Source: Anabaena sphaerica FACHB-251 (GTDB lineage Bacteria > Cyanobacteriota > Cyanobacteriia > Cyanobacteriales > Nostocaceae). From it: 64,000 bases of DNA. The position numbers and the translations under genes are program-made. The DNA is taken from assembly GCF_014696825.1 (NCBI RefSeq), contig NZ_JACJQU010000001.1, forward strand, positions 62,001 to 126,000. Reading direction: 5' to 3'. The notes beneath the pieces were generated by a model. It made no database searches, was not told the DNA's origin, and saw only the letters and a program-made list of their open reading frames with translations. Positions 35,456-43,461 of the stretch are shown here, piece by piece (within the stretch, counting starts at the first letter, position 1; each line of letters opens with the position of its first letter).

Positions 35456-37342
35456 ATGAAATTTTCTTGGAGAGTCGTAGCACTCTGGTCAGTGCTGGCT
35501 TTGGTAATTGGCTTTTTCTTCTGGCAAGGCGCTTTTGCAGGCGCTCCTGCGGACGCAAGTAAGAATGCAGCTAATACCCGCATGAACTACGGACGTTTTC
35601 TGGAATACTTGGACGCTGATCGCGTTACCAATGTAGACCTGTATGATGGGGGCAGAACTGCAATTATCGAAGCTAATGACCAAGATATTGAAAACCGCGT
35701 GCAACGCTGGCGGGTAGATTTACCTACTAATGCTCCTGAGTTAATCAACAAACTCAAAGAACATAACGTCAGTTTTGATGCTCATCCCATCCGCAATGAT
35801 GGCGCTATCTGGGGTTTGTTGGGTAATCTGATCTTCCCAGTGTTGTTGATTACTGGTCTATTTTTCTTGTTTCGTCGTTCTAATAATCTTCCCGGTGGTC
35901 CTGGCCAAGCGATGAATTTTGGCAAGTCCCGCGCTCGGTTCCAAATGGAAGCGAAAACCGGAGTAAAATTTGATGATGTGGCGGGAATTGAAGAAGCTAA
36001 GGAAGAATTACAGGAAGTTGTTACTTTCCTCAAACAGCCAGAAAGATTTACTGCGGTAGGTGCAAAAATTCCTAAAGGTGTATTGTTAATTGGACCTCCT
36101 GGTACTGGTAAAACTCTACTAGCAAAAGCGATCGCTGGTGAAGCTGGTGTTCCTTTCTTCTCAATTTCTGGTTCAGAATTTGTAGAAATGTTCGTTGGTG
36201 TGGGTGCTTCCCGTGTCCGCGACTTGTTCAAAAAAGCCAAAGATAACGCTCCTTGTATCATCTTTATTGATGAAATTGACGCTGTAGGTCGTCAACGGGG
36301 TGCAGGTATCGGTGGTGGTAATGATGAGAGAGAACAAACTCTCAACCAACTGCTGACCGAAATGGATGGTTTTGAAGGTAATACTGGCATCATCATTATT
36401 GCTGCTACCAACCGTCCTGATGTTTTAGACTCCGCACTGTTGCGTCCTGGTCGTTTTGACAGACAGGTGACAGTTGACGCACCTGATATTAAAGGACGCT
36501 TGGAAGTTTTACAAGTTCATGCTCGCAATAAGAAATTAGATCCCGGTGTTTCCTTAGATGCGATCGCCCGTCGTACACCTGGTTTTACAGGTGCAGATTT
36601 AGCTAACCTCCTCAACGAAGCAGCTATTCTCACCGCTAGAAGACGCAAAGACGCAATTACCCTGTTAGAAATTGATGATGCAGTAGACAGAGTAGTTGCG
36701 GGGATGGAAGGTACTCCTTTGGTAGATAGCAAGAGCAAACGCTTAATTGCTTACCATGAAATCGGACACGCTTTGGTCGGTACTTTATTAAAAGACCACG
36801 ACCCAGTACAAAAAGTTACTCTCATTCCCAGAGGACAAGCACAGGGTTTAACTTGGTTTACTCCCAACGAAGAACAAGGTTTAATTTCTCGTTCTCAACT
36901 CAAGGCCAGAATTACTGGTGCTTTGGGTGGTCGTGCTGCTGAAGAAGTGATTTTCGGTGCTGCGGAAGTGACAACTGGTGCGGGTGGAGATTTGCAACAG
37001 TTATCAGGAATGGCACGACAAATGGTAACACGGTTTGGGATGTCGGATTTAGGTCCTTTGTCACTGGAAAGCCAACAGGGTGAAGTATTCCTGGGTCGTG
37101 ACTGGACAACACGTTCTGAGTATTCTGATTCTATTGCTGCTCGTATTGATGCTCAAGTTAGAGCGATCGCCGAAGAGTGCTACGATAACGCTAAGAAAAT
37201 TATCCGTGAACATCGCGGTGTTACAGACCGTTTGGTTGATTTGTTGATTGAAAAAGAAACCATTGACGGTGAAGAATTCCGTCAAATTGTTGCTGAGTAC
37301 ACTGTTGTTCCTGATAAGTCACAGTTTGTACCTCAACTGTAA
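35456..37342 (+). CDS. ftsH: ATP-dependent zinc metalloprotease FtsH
   Basis: 628 residues. One N-terminal membrane helix ([20 protein letters not shown], about 7-26), a lumenal/periplasmic domain, a second helix ([19 protein letters not shown], about 121-139), then the AAA+ domain: Walker A GPPGTGKT at 213-220, Walker [13 protein letters not shown] near 270, and the second region of homology [20 protein letters not shown]. The zinc site HEIGH is at 434-438. In cyanobacteria FtsH hexamers in thylakoid and plasma membrane degrade damaged D1 and other membrane proteins. Several paralogues usually exist; which one this is cannot be fixed here. Confidence 0.96.
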   Translation: MKFSWRVVALWSVLALVIGFFFWQGAFAGAPADASKNAANTRMNYGRFLEYLDADRVTNVDLYDGGRTAIIEANDQDIENRVQRWRVDLPTNAPELINKLKEHNVSFDAHPIRNDGAIWGLLGNLIFPVLLITGLFFLFRRSNNLPGGPGQAMNFGKSRARFQMEAKTGVKFDDVAGIEEAKEELQEVVTFLKQPERFTAVGAKIPKGVLLIGPPGTGKTLLAKAIAGEAGVPFFSISGSEFVEMFVGVGASRVRDLFKKAKDNAPCIIFIDEIDAVGRQRGAGIGGGNDEREQTLNQLLTEMDGFEGNTGIIIIAATNRPDVLDSALLRPGRFDRQVTVDAPDIKGRLEVLQVHARNKKLDPGVSLDAIARRTPGFTGADLANLLNEAAILTARRRKDAITLLEIDDAVDRVVAGMEGTPLVDSKSKRLIAYHEIGHALVGTLLKDHDPVQKVTLIPRGQAQGLTWFTPNEEQGLISRSQLKARITGALGGRAAEEVIFGAAEVTTGAGGDLQQLSGMARQMVTRFGMSDLGPLSLESQQGEVFLGRDWTTRSEYSDSIAARIDAQVRAIAEECYDNAKKIIREHRGVTDRLVDLLIEKETIDGEEFRQIVAEYTVVPDKSQFVPQL

Positions 37343-37542
37343 TTTCTAATCTATAAAATTTTGTGAGTGGATGTGGTTGATTTGACCATATCCATTTTTT
37401 TGCATATGAATTTATCTCACGCAGAGGCGCAGAGAGAAAGAGTTTGAGAAATGGAATTTTTGTAGGTTTTCGCTACAATTTAATCACTTAGAAAAAGTTT
37501 TACTTTTATGCTATTGTCTAACAAATATTATCTATTAATTTA

Positions 37543-40500
37543 ATGCTGGTTATGACTGATTTTAATTACTACATCCAAGACATACAAACCAACATTAAAC
37601 GCGGTGGAGAACGTAGTCATTACCCTAGCTTACAACGTCTCATTGAAGGTTTAATGATTGGTATTAATGCCAGAATTGAAGAAAAAGGTAATCAAGAAGG
37701 TATTCCTGATTTTACTATCAGAAAAAATGATCGAGTTTTGGGATATGTAGAAGCTAAGGATATTAATGTTGATTTAATTAAAACAGAGAAAACTGAACAG
37801 ATTAAACGTTATTTAGAATCCAATATTGGTTACAATTTGATTTTAACTAATTACCTGGAATTTCGTTGGTATGTCGATGGAGAATGTGAAAAAACTGCTA
37901 AATTAGCTGATTTAGAAAAAGGTGAAATTACGCTGGTTGATGATTTACAACCTATCACAGAATTACTACAATTATTTCTTGAGCAAAAAGCCAAAGATAT
38001 TAATAACTATTATGATTTGGCTAAAGAAATGGCAGCTTATACTAAAACTATTAGAAACGCGATTTTTTCAACTTTAGATATAGAAGCAAACACCGAACAA
38101 TTAAATCAATTAAAGGAAACATTTAAACAAATATTGATTCTGGATATAGATAATCAAAGTTTTGCGGATATGTACGCTCAAACTATTGCTTATGGTTTAT
38201 TTACTGCTAGAATAGGTCATGCACAAAACCCTGGACAATTTGCATTTAACCGGACAACAGCAAGTATTTATATTAGTGATAGAATCCCTTTTTTAAAAGG
38301 TTTATTTGATATAGTTATTGCTACTGATAGCGTTAGTAAAATTCACAAGTCAATTGAAAATTTAGTAGAATTATTAAATACAGTTGACATGACCAATATT
38401 TTAGAAACTTTTGGTAGAGAAACGCGCACAGAAGACCCAGTTATTCACTTTTATGAAACATTTTTAGCTGCTTATCAATCTTCATTAAGAAAAAGTCGAG
38501 GAGTTTATTACACTCCTGAACCTGTAGTTAATTTTATTGTGCGTGCTGTTAATGATATTTTAGTGAATGAAGAAATCTTTGATTTACAACATGGTTTAGG
38601 AAATCGTAGAGTCACAATTCTTGACCCCGCAACAGGTACAGGAACTTTTTTATATGCGGTTATTAAACAAATTCGAGATAATGTCGCTAAATATGGGATT
38701 GATAAATGGAATAGTTTTTTAAGAGATGCAAAACTGGTAAATCGTCTCTTTGGGTTTGAGTTATTAATGACTCCCTACACGATAGCACATTTAAAATTAG
38801 GTTTATTATTAGGAGATTTGGGTTATAAATTTGCACCAGAAGAAAGATTAAAAGTTTATTTAACTAATGCGTTAGAAGAAGGAATAAAACAAGGTGATTT
38901 AATTCCTGGTATTACGCAAATTATTGCGGAAGAATCCAGTCAAGCAGGAAAAGTGAAAACAGAAGTTCCGGTAATGGTGGTATTAGGAAATCCTCCTTAT
39001 TCTGTCAGTTCTCAAAATGCGAGTAAACGCAAAAGAATCTTAAATCAAGATGAGAAATATTTAGCTGATGTTGAATATACGGGTTCAGTTTGGAATCGGA
39101 TTTATAAAACCGGAAAAGCGGGTAAAACTATTACTGAGTTAACCCATATTGGGGAACTTTTAGAATTATACAAGGGGAGAGTAAGGTTAGAAAAAGAAAA
39201 GAATATTCAACCTTTAGATGATGATTATATTAAATTTATTCGGTTTGCTCAATATCAAATTCAAAAAACACCTAAAGGTTATGGTATTATTGGTTTTATT
39301 ACTAATCATTCCTATCTCAATGGGTTAATTCATCGGGGGATGAGAGAGGAGTTATTAAAGTATTTTGACACTTTATATATTATGGATTTGCATGGTAATT
39401 CTTTATTAAAAGAAACTACACCAGATGGAAATGTTGATCAAAATGTTTTTGACATTCAACAAGGTGTATCTATTTTAATTGCTGTGCGCGAAAAAAGCGA
39501 ACCTGATTATTTTTCTACTGCTTATAAATCCAGAGATGGTATCAAGGAAAAAGCTAAGGTGTGGTATTATGATCTGTGGGGAAGTCGTGATGAAAAATAT
39601 AAGTTTTTGGAATCTGCAAGTTTAAGTAATGTTGACTGGATAGAGTTAAAACCAACTGCACCTAATTACTTTTTTACAGCTATTAATTATTCTCTAGATA
39701 TAGATAAAGAATATCAAAATTACTGGAATCTTCAGGATATATTTTTAGTATATTCTAATGTCATAGAAACAGGAAAAGATGATGTTTTAATTTCTTTCGA
39801 TAAAAACACAATACACGAATTTATTAAAAAATTATCTAATCCTGAAATTCTTGATCAAAATATAGCTGATATTTATAAAATTGCAGATTCTTCCAACTGG
39901 AATTTTTTTAAATCTCGATTATTGATTATCAAAGATGGGATACAAGAGGATTTAATTCAACCGATATACTATAGACCATTTGATATAAGATTTACCTATT
40001 TTCATAGTATTCTTAGAAGAATGCAAGAAAAAGTTTTAACAAATTTAATTCAGGATAACCTGGGACTATTAGCAATGAGACAAGTAGCTTCAGGAGATAA
40101 TCAATATACACATTTTATGGTTTGTAATCAAATAGTTGATAATCGTAGTTTTTTTAGTAATAGAGGTAGGCCAAGTGTTTTCCCTCTCTACACTTATCCA
40201 AATACAGAAAATCAACAAACCAACCTTTTTATAGAAAGAACTCCTAACTTATCTCCTAAATTCTTAGAAAATATCACAGATAAACTCGGTAAAACACCAA
40301 CACCAGAAGCAATATTTTACTATGCTTATGCTATTTTTCATAGTCCAACCTATCGCACTAGATACGCAGAATTTCTCAAGATTGATTTTCCTCGTCTTCC
40401 CTTAACCAGTAATCAAAAACTCTTTAATTCTTTAGCTACCAAAGGAGAAGAATTAGTCAATTTACATTTAATGAAATCTGAAACACTTGATAATTTAATT

Positions 40501-40797
40501 ACAACTTATCAACCAATAGGAGATAATCAAATTACCGAAGTTACCTATAATTCAGAATTGCAAAGAGTTTATATAAATAAACAGAATTATTTTACAAATA
40601 TTCCTCAACACATCTGGGAATTTAAAATTGGGGGATATCAAGTATTAGATAAATGGTTAAAAGATAGAAAAAACGCCAATCGTGTATTATCTGAAGATGA
40701 AATTATTCATTATCAAAAAATAGTAGTTGCTTTAACAGAAACCTTGCGGTTAATGCAGGAAATTGATACTTTAATTCCTGGTTTTCCAATAGAGTAA
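37543..40797 (+). CDS. Type IIG/ISP-like restriction-modification enzyme (nuclease, methyltransferase and TRD in one chain)
   Basis: 1084 residues. An N-terminal PD-(D/E)xK nuclease: IPD56FTIR ... GYVE70AK72. A helical spacer leads to an N6-adenine methyltransferase with motif I DPATGTGTFLYAV near 361-373 and catalytic NPPY near 483. Preceding it is the common RKSRGVYYTPEPVVNFIVRA. The C-terminal third (YYRPFDIRFTYFHSILRRMQ and on) is like the target recognition region of type IIG and ISP enzymes. There is no helicase domain, so translocation is not expected. One chain would both methylate and cut. ATG at 37552 is an alternative start. Low-GC codon use and no HIP1 sites suggest horizontal transfer. 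Confidence 0.88.
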   Translation: MLVMTDFNYYIQDIQTNIKRGGERSHYPSLQRLIEGLMIGINARIEEKGNQEGIPDFTIRKNDRVLGYVEAKDINVDLIKTEKTEQIKRYLESNIGYNLILTNYLEFRWYVDGECEKTAKLADLEKGEITLVDDLQPITELLQLFLEQKAKDINNYYDLAKEMAAYTKTIRNAIFSTLDIEANTEQLNQLKETFKQILILDIDNQSFADMYAQTIAYGLFTARIGHAQNPGQFAFNRTTASIYISDRIPFLKGLFDIVIATDSVSKIHKSIENLVELLNTVDMTNILETFGRETRTEDPVIHFYETFLAAYQSSLRKSRGVYYTPEPVVNFIVRAVNDILVNEEIFDLQHGLGNRRVTILDPATGTGTFLYAVIKQIRDNVAKYGIDKWNSFLRDAKLVNRLFGFELLMTPYTIAHLKLGLLLGDLGYKFAPEERLKVYLTNALEEGIKQGDLIPGITQIIAEESSQAGKVKTEVPVMVVLGNPPYSVSSQNASKRKRILNQDEKYLADVEYTGSVWNRIYKTGKAGKTITELTHIGELLELYKGRVRLEKEKNIQPLDDDYIKFIRFAQYQIQKTPKGYGIIGFITNHSYLNGLIHRGMREELLKYFDTLYIMDLHGNSLLKETTPDGNVDQNVFDIQQGVSILIAVREKSEPDYFSTAYKSRDGIKEKAKVWYYDLWGSRDEKYKFLESASLSNVDWIELKPTAPNYFFTAINYSLDIDKEYQNYWNLQDIFLVYSNVIETGKDDVLISFDKNTIHEFIKKLSNPEILDQNIADIYKIADSSNWNFFKSRLLIIKDGIQEDLIQPIYYRPFDIRFTYFHSILRRMQEKVLTNLIQDNLGLLAMRQVASGDNQYTHFMVCNQIVDNRSFFSNRGRPSVFPLYTYPNTENQQTNLFIERTPNLSPKFLENITDKLGKTPTPEAIFYYAYAIFHSPTYRTRYAEFLKIDFPRLPLTSNQKLFNSLATKGEELVNLHLMKSETLDNLITTYQPIGDNQITEVTYNSELQRVYINKQNYFTNIPQHIWEFKIGGYQVLDKWLKDRKNANRVLSEDEIIHYQKIVVALTETLRLMQEIDTLIPGFPIE

Positions 40798-40810
40798 ATA
40801 TTCATGATAA

Positions 40811-40910
40811 AATTGTAGGTTGGGTTAAGCGACAGCGCAACCCAACAAAATCATAAAAAGTTGAGCATCAAAATGTTGGGTTTCCTTACGTCAACCCAAC
40901 CTACGCAATT
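40811..40910. repeat. MITE-like repeat with AATTGTAGGTTGGGTT ends
   Basis: Left arm aattgtaggttgggtt (40811..40826), right arm aacccaacctacgcaatt (40893..40910): inverted repeats with a 2-base difference in length. gcgacagcgcaacccaac lies between. I recall this TAGGTTGGGTTAAGCG element as abundant in many cyanobacterial genomes. It sits at the convergent end of the RM gene and the Uma2 gene. Confidence 0.75.
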
Positions 40911-40935
40911 ATAAATTCAACAGTGTATTTGCAAT

Positions 40936-41493
40936 TTAAAATAATTCACTTACATTAATATTCACATCAGGAAAAGCTTGAATTGATAAAACTTGATTCT
41001 TCCCTAAATTCTTTACATCCTGATAAATTTCATCAATAGGATTTCTATAAACTTCTATAATTTCCTGATTAACATCCACTAACCAAACTTCAGGAATATT
41101 TGCTTCTGCATACAAAGGAATTTTCACTTCCCTATCATATTTTACCGTTGTATCGGCAACTTCTATTAACAAAAATATATCCTCTGGTTGGGGGTGTGAA
41201 TTTCTATAAAAATCTGCACGGGGTTTTAATAATGCTATGTCTGGTTGGGGTTCAGAAGTTTCATTTAATTCTAAAGGATTCTGCACATTAATTAAAGCAC
41301 GTCCTCCTAATAGCAATGCTAGTAAATTATTTAAAAATAGAACACAACCTGCGTGTCTTGTCCCAATAGGTGACATATCAATCATTTCCCCCCGAATTAA
41401 CTCTACTCGGTCATTTTCGGTTAAAATACCAGATTCAGCCATTTGATGATATTGTTTAACTGTAAATTGGTGTCTGACTAAAGTAAGAGTCAT
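40936..41493 (-). CDS. Uma2-family (DUF820) putative endonuclease
   Basis: 185 residues from the ATG at 41493, which has a strong GGAGGTGA site; the frame is open 13 codons further but without support. PD-(D/E)xK features: ELIRGEMIDMSPIGTRHAGC near 37-56, PQPDIALLKPRADFY near 81-95, and LLIEVADTTVKYDREVKIPL near 108-127, then ANIPEVWLVD. Uma2 proteins are hugely amplified in cyanobacteria; their role (mobile element, repair or toxin) is unknown. Confidence 0.93.
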   Translation of the reverse strand: MTLTLVRHQFTVKQYHQMAESGILTENDRVELIRGEMIDMSPIGTRHAGCVLFLNNLLALLLGGRALINVQNPLELNETSEPQPDIALLKPRADFYRNSHPQPEDIFLLIEVADTTVKYDREVKIPLYAEANIPEVWLVDVNQEIIEVYRNPIDEIYQDVKNLGKNQVLSIQAFPDVNINVSELF

Positions 41494-41590
41494 TGTCACC
41501 TCCGTGTAAATTTGGTTTTTGACAAACAACAAAAATACGAAACTAGATATTTTCTATTGTATCTAAATATAGAAACTTTCCCAAAATACT

Positions 41591-42175
41591 ATGAATAGCA
41601 AAACCAAAATATTAACTATTGCTGCTATCACCGTCACCGCTTCTGTTTTCACAGTGGGAATGGTTACTGCACAGACGAAATTAACCAGTCAATCAAAAGT
41701 AACTATTAATGGTATTGGTGCGGTAAAGGCAGGAATGAATCTTCCTGAAGCAGCATCTGCTGCTGCAAATACGCGTTTATATATTGTCCCTTCTGCCGGC
41801 GATAGCTGTTACTATCTTCAAACAGAAGGAGAACTAAAAGGTATATCGTTTATGGTGACAAAAGATGATGCTAAAAGTCGTCAGAAATATATCACCAGTG
41901 ATGTTATCGCTAGGGTAGATATTGATAACCCAAATATCACCACAGTTTCAGGAGCAAAAATTGGTGATACAGAAGCACGAATTAAATCACTTTATCCCGG
42001 ACAAATTAAAGTTACTCCTCATAATTATGTCAGAAATGGACATTATCTAACTTTGATACCCAAAGATAAAGCTGACCAAAATTTTAGAGTTATTTTTGAA
42101 ACTGATGGACAGCGTGTAACTAGATATAGGTCAGGTAAATTACCAGAAGTAGAATTTGTGGAGGGATGTAGTTAA
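41591..42175 (+). CDS. Exported protein of unknown function
   Basis: 194 residues. Signal peptide LTIAAITVTASVFTVGMVTA with a likely AQT cleavage near 28. The mature protein begins with a short linker and then GIGAVKAGMNLPEAASAA near 44-61, a cystine-capable CYYLQ near 78, and ARVDIDNPNITTVSGAKIGD near 109. The IGxVKxGMxLxEA pattern is found in small exported bacterial proteins that I cannot name. Convergent with the downstream defence-type operon. Confidence 0.75.
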   Translation: MNSKTKILTIAAITVTASVFTVGMVTAQTKLTSQSKVTINGIGAVKAGMNLPEAASAAANTRLYIVPSAGDSCYYLQTEGELKGISFMVTKDDAKSRQKYITSDVIARVDIDNPNITTVSGAKIGDTEARIKSLYPGQIKVTPHNYVRNGHYLTLIPKDKADQNFRVIFETDGQRVTRYRSGKLPEVEFVEGCS

Positions 42176-42209
42176 ATATTAGGAGTCAGGAGTTTAATTA
42201 TTTCCTGAC

Positions 42210-43451
42210 TTAAATAATACCTTTCAAATAACCCCTCAACCACTTTCTAAAACCATGATGATATAATTGATATTTAGTTTCTTTACCCTCGCGTGTTTCT
42301 TGCAGAAATTCTAACCAAGTTTCCATAATTTCCGCTACATCCAAAACATCAGCTTTGATAATTTTACTAATAGCTACGGTTGACATCGTTTGAGTTTCTT
42401 CAGCAGTTAAAACCCGCAATATATCCATCGCAACATCAGATAAACCCTGACCTTGCATCTTTTGCCAATGTTGTTGATAATAGGTTTCTAAATCTGGGGG
42501 AATTTGCTCAAAATTATTTGCAGAATAAAAACCATTAGCTATTGCTTTTAAAATTTGTTGCACATACATAAAATTATCTTCATTTTCAGCAAGCAGATTT
42601 GACCTCTCCCCCAACCCCTCTCCTGCGAGGAGAGGGGAGTTAGAAAATTCTTGTTCCCCCATTCCCTGGTAGGGAAGGGGGGTTAGGGGGGTTAGGTTTC
42701 TCTCATTTTCATTTAATTCTGACCTCTCCCCCAACCCCTCTCCTACAAGGAGAGGGGAGTTAGAAAATTCTTGTTCCCCCATTCCCTGGTAGGGAAGGGG
42801 GGTTAGGGGGGTTAGGTTTCTCCGAATATATGCTTGAATATCCTGCCGATTTTCCACTGGATAATCTGCTAAATCTAAAATCTCTGATGGTGCTTCAATT
42901 AACAAGCCACTATGGGATTTTTGATAGGGACGACGAGCGAAAATAAAATAAATTTGATCCGGTAAATATCGCGGTAGATAAAATAAATTCGTTCCTACAG
43001 CTTGACTATTTATATCAATTCCATCCAAACCATCAATGACAATAATTATTTTCTGATCTGGTAATTTCTCGCTGACTTGTTGCAATAAAGTAGAAAATAA
43101 CCAACTTCCCTCATTTGCATTGATAAATCCTGTCTCCCTCATCGTTTGCGGGGAGGGTTGGGGAGGGGTGCTAGATAATTTCTCTAACAATAAATTTAAC
43201 TGTGTACAAACCTCTGGAAAAAATGCCTCAACTCGATTTTTACCGGCAATTTGGGCATTGTAATAAATAGTATGGGGATTTTGGCGCACAAATTGGGCAA
43301 GAATGGCACTTTTACCGCTACCGGGTACACCCACAATGGTGAAATAACCCTTGGGGTAACGGTGGAGAAAATTATTAATTGCAGTGAAGATAAAATCACG
43401 ACCGACAAAATTTTCACTCTTTGCTAAAGCAGAGAAAGATAAACTATTCAT
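42210..43451 (-). CDS. STAND/AAA-type NTPase, partner of the Cap4 nuclease
   Basis: 413 residues. FVGRD at 15-19 opens an AAA/STAND ATPase: Walker A GVPGSGKS at 41-48, Walker B IIIVIDGLDGID near 135-145. A repeat-derived insertion covers about 211-290 as two 40-residue units (NLTPLTPLPYQGMGEQEFSN...). The C-terminal 110 residues are helical and winged-helix-like (VAMDILRVLTAEETQTMSTV; ISKIIKADVLDVAEIMETWL). No effector domain is fused. The gene starts 10 bp after the 878-residue nuclease-NTPase on the same strand, so the two are almost certainly one operon. Without the inserts the protein would be about 330 residues. A third repeat-like piece encodes STPPQPSPQTMRETG near 94-108. Confidence 0.87.
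   Translation of the reverse strand: MNSLSFSALAKSENFVGRDFIFTAINNFLHRYPKGYFTIVGVPGSGKSAILAQFVRQNPHTIYYNAQIAGKNRVEAFFPEVCTQLNLLLEKLSSTPPQPSPQTMRETGFINANEGSWLFSTLLQQVSEKLPDQKIIIVIDGLDGIDINSQAVGTNLFYLPRYLPDQIYFIFARRPYQKSHSGLLIEAPSEILDLADYPVENRQDIQAYIRRNLTPLTPLPYQGMGEQEFSNSPLLVGEGLGERSELNENERNLTPLTPLPYQGMGEQEFSNSPLLAGEGLGERSNLLAENEDNFMYVQQILKAIANGFYSANNFEQIPPDLETYYQQHWQKMQGQGLSDVAMDILRVLTAEETQTMSTVAISKIIKADVLDVAEIMETWLEFLQETREGKETKYQLYHHGFRKWLRGYLKGII
42601..42828. repeat. Tandem in-frame insertion of a cyanobacterial palindromic repeat
   Basis: Two copies 120 bp apart (starting 42601 and 42721), each with gacctctcccccaaccc, aggagaggggagttag, attccctggtagggaa and ggggggttagggggg. They differ mainly at gcg/aca near 42625/42745 and in the outermost bases. 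Since 120 is divisible by three the frame of the NTPase gene is kept. Such ctctcccc...ggggagag units are usually intergenic. Confidence 0.92.
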
Positions 43452-43461
43452 CTGTCACCTT

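Noticed and set aside
37543-40797. Type I or full ISP restriction enzyme with helicase
   Set aside because: No Walker or DEAD-box motif between nuclease and methylase domains.
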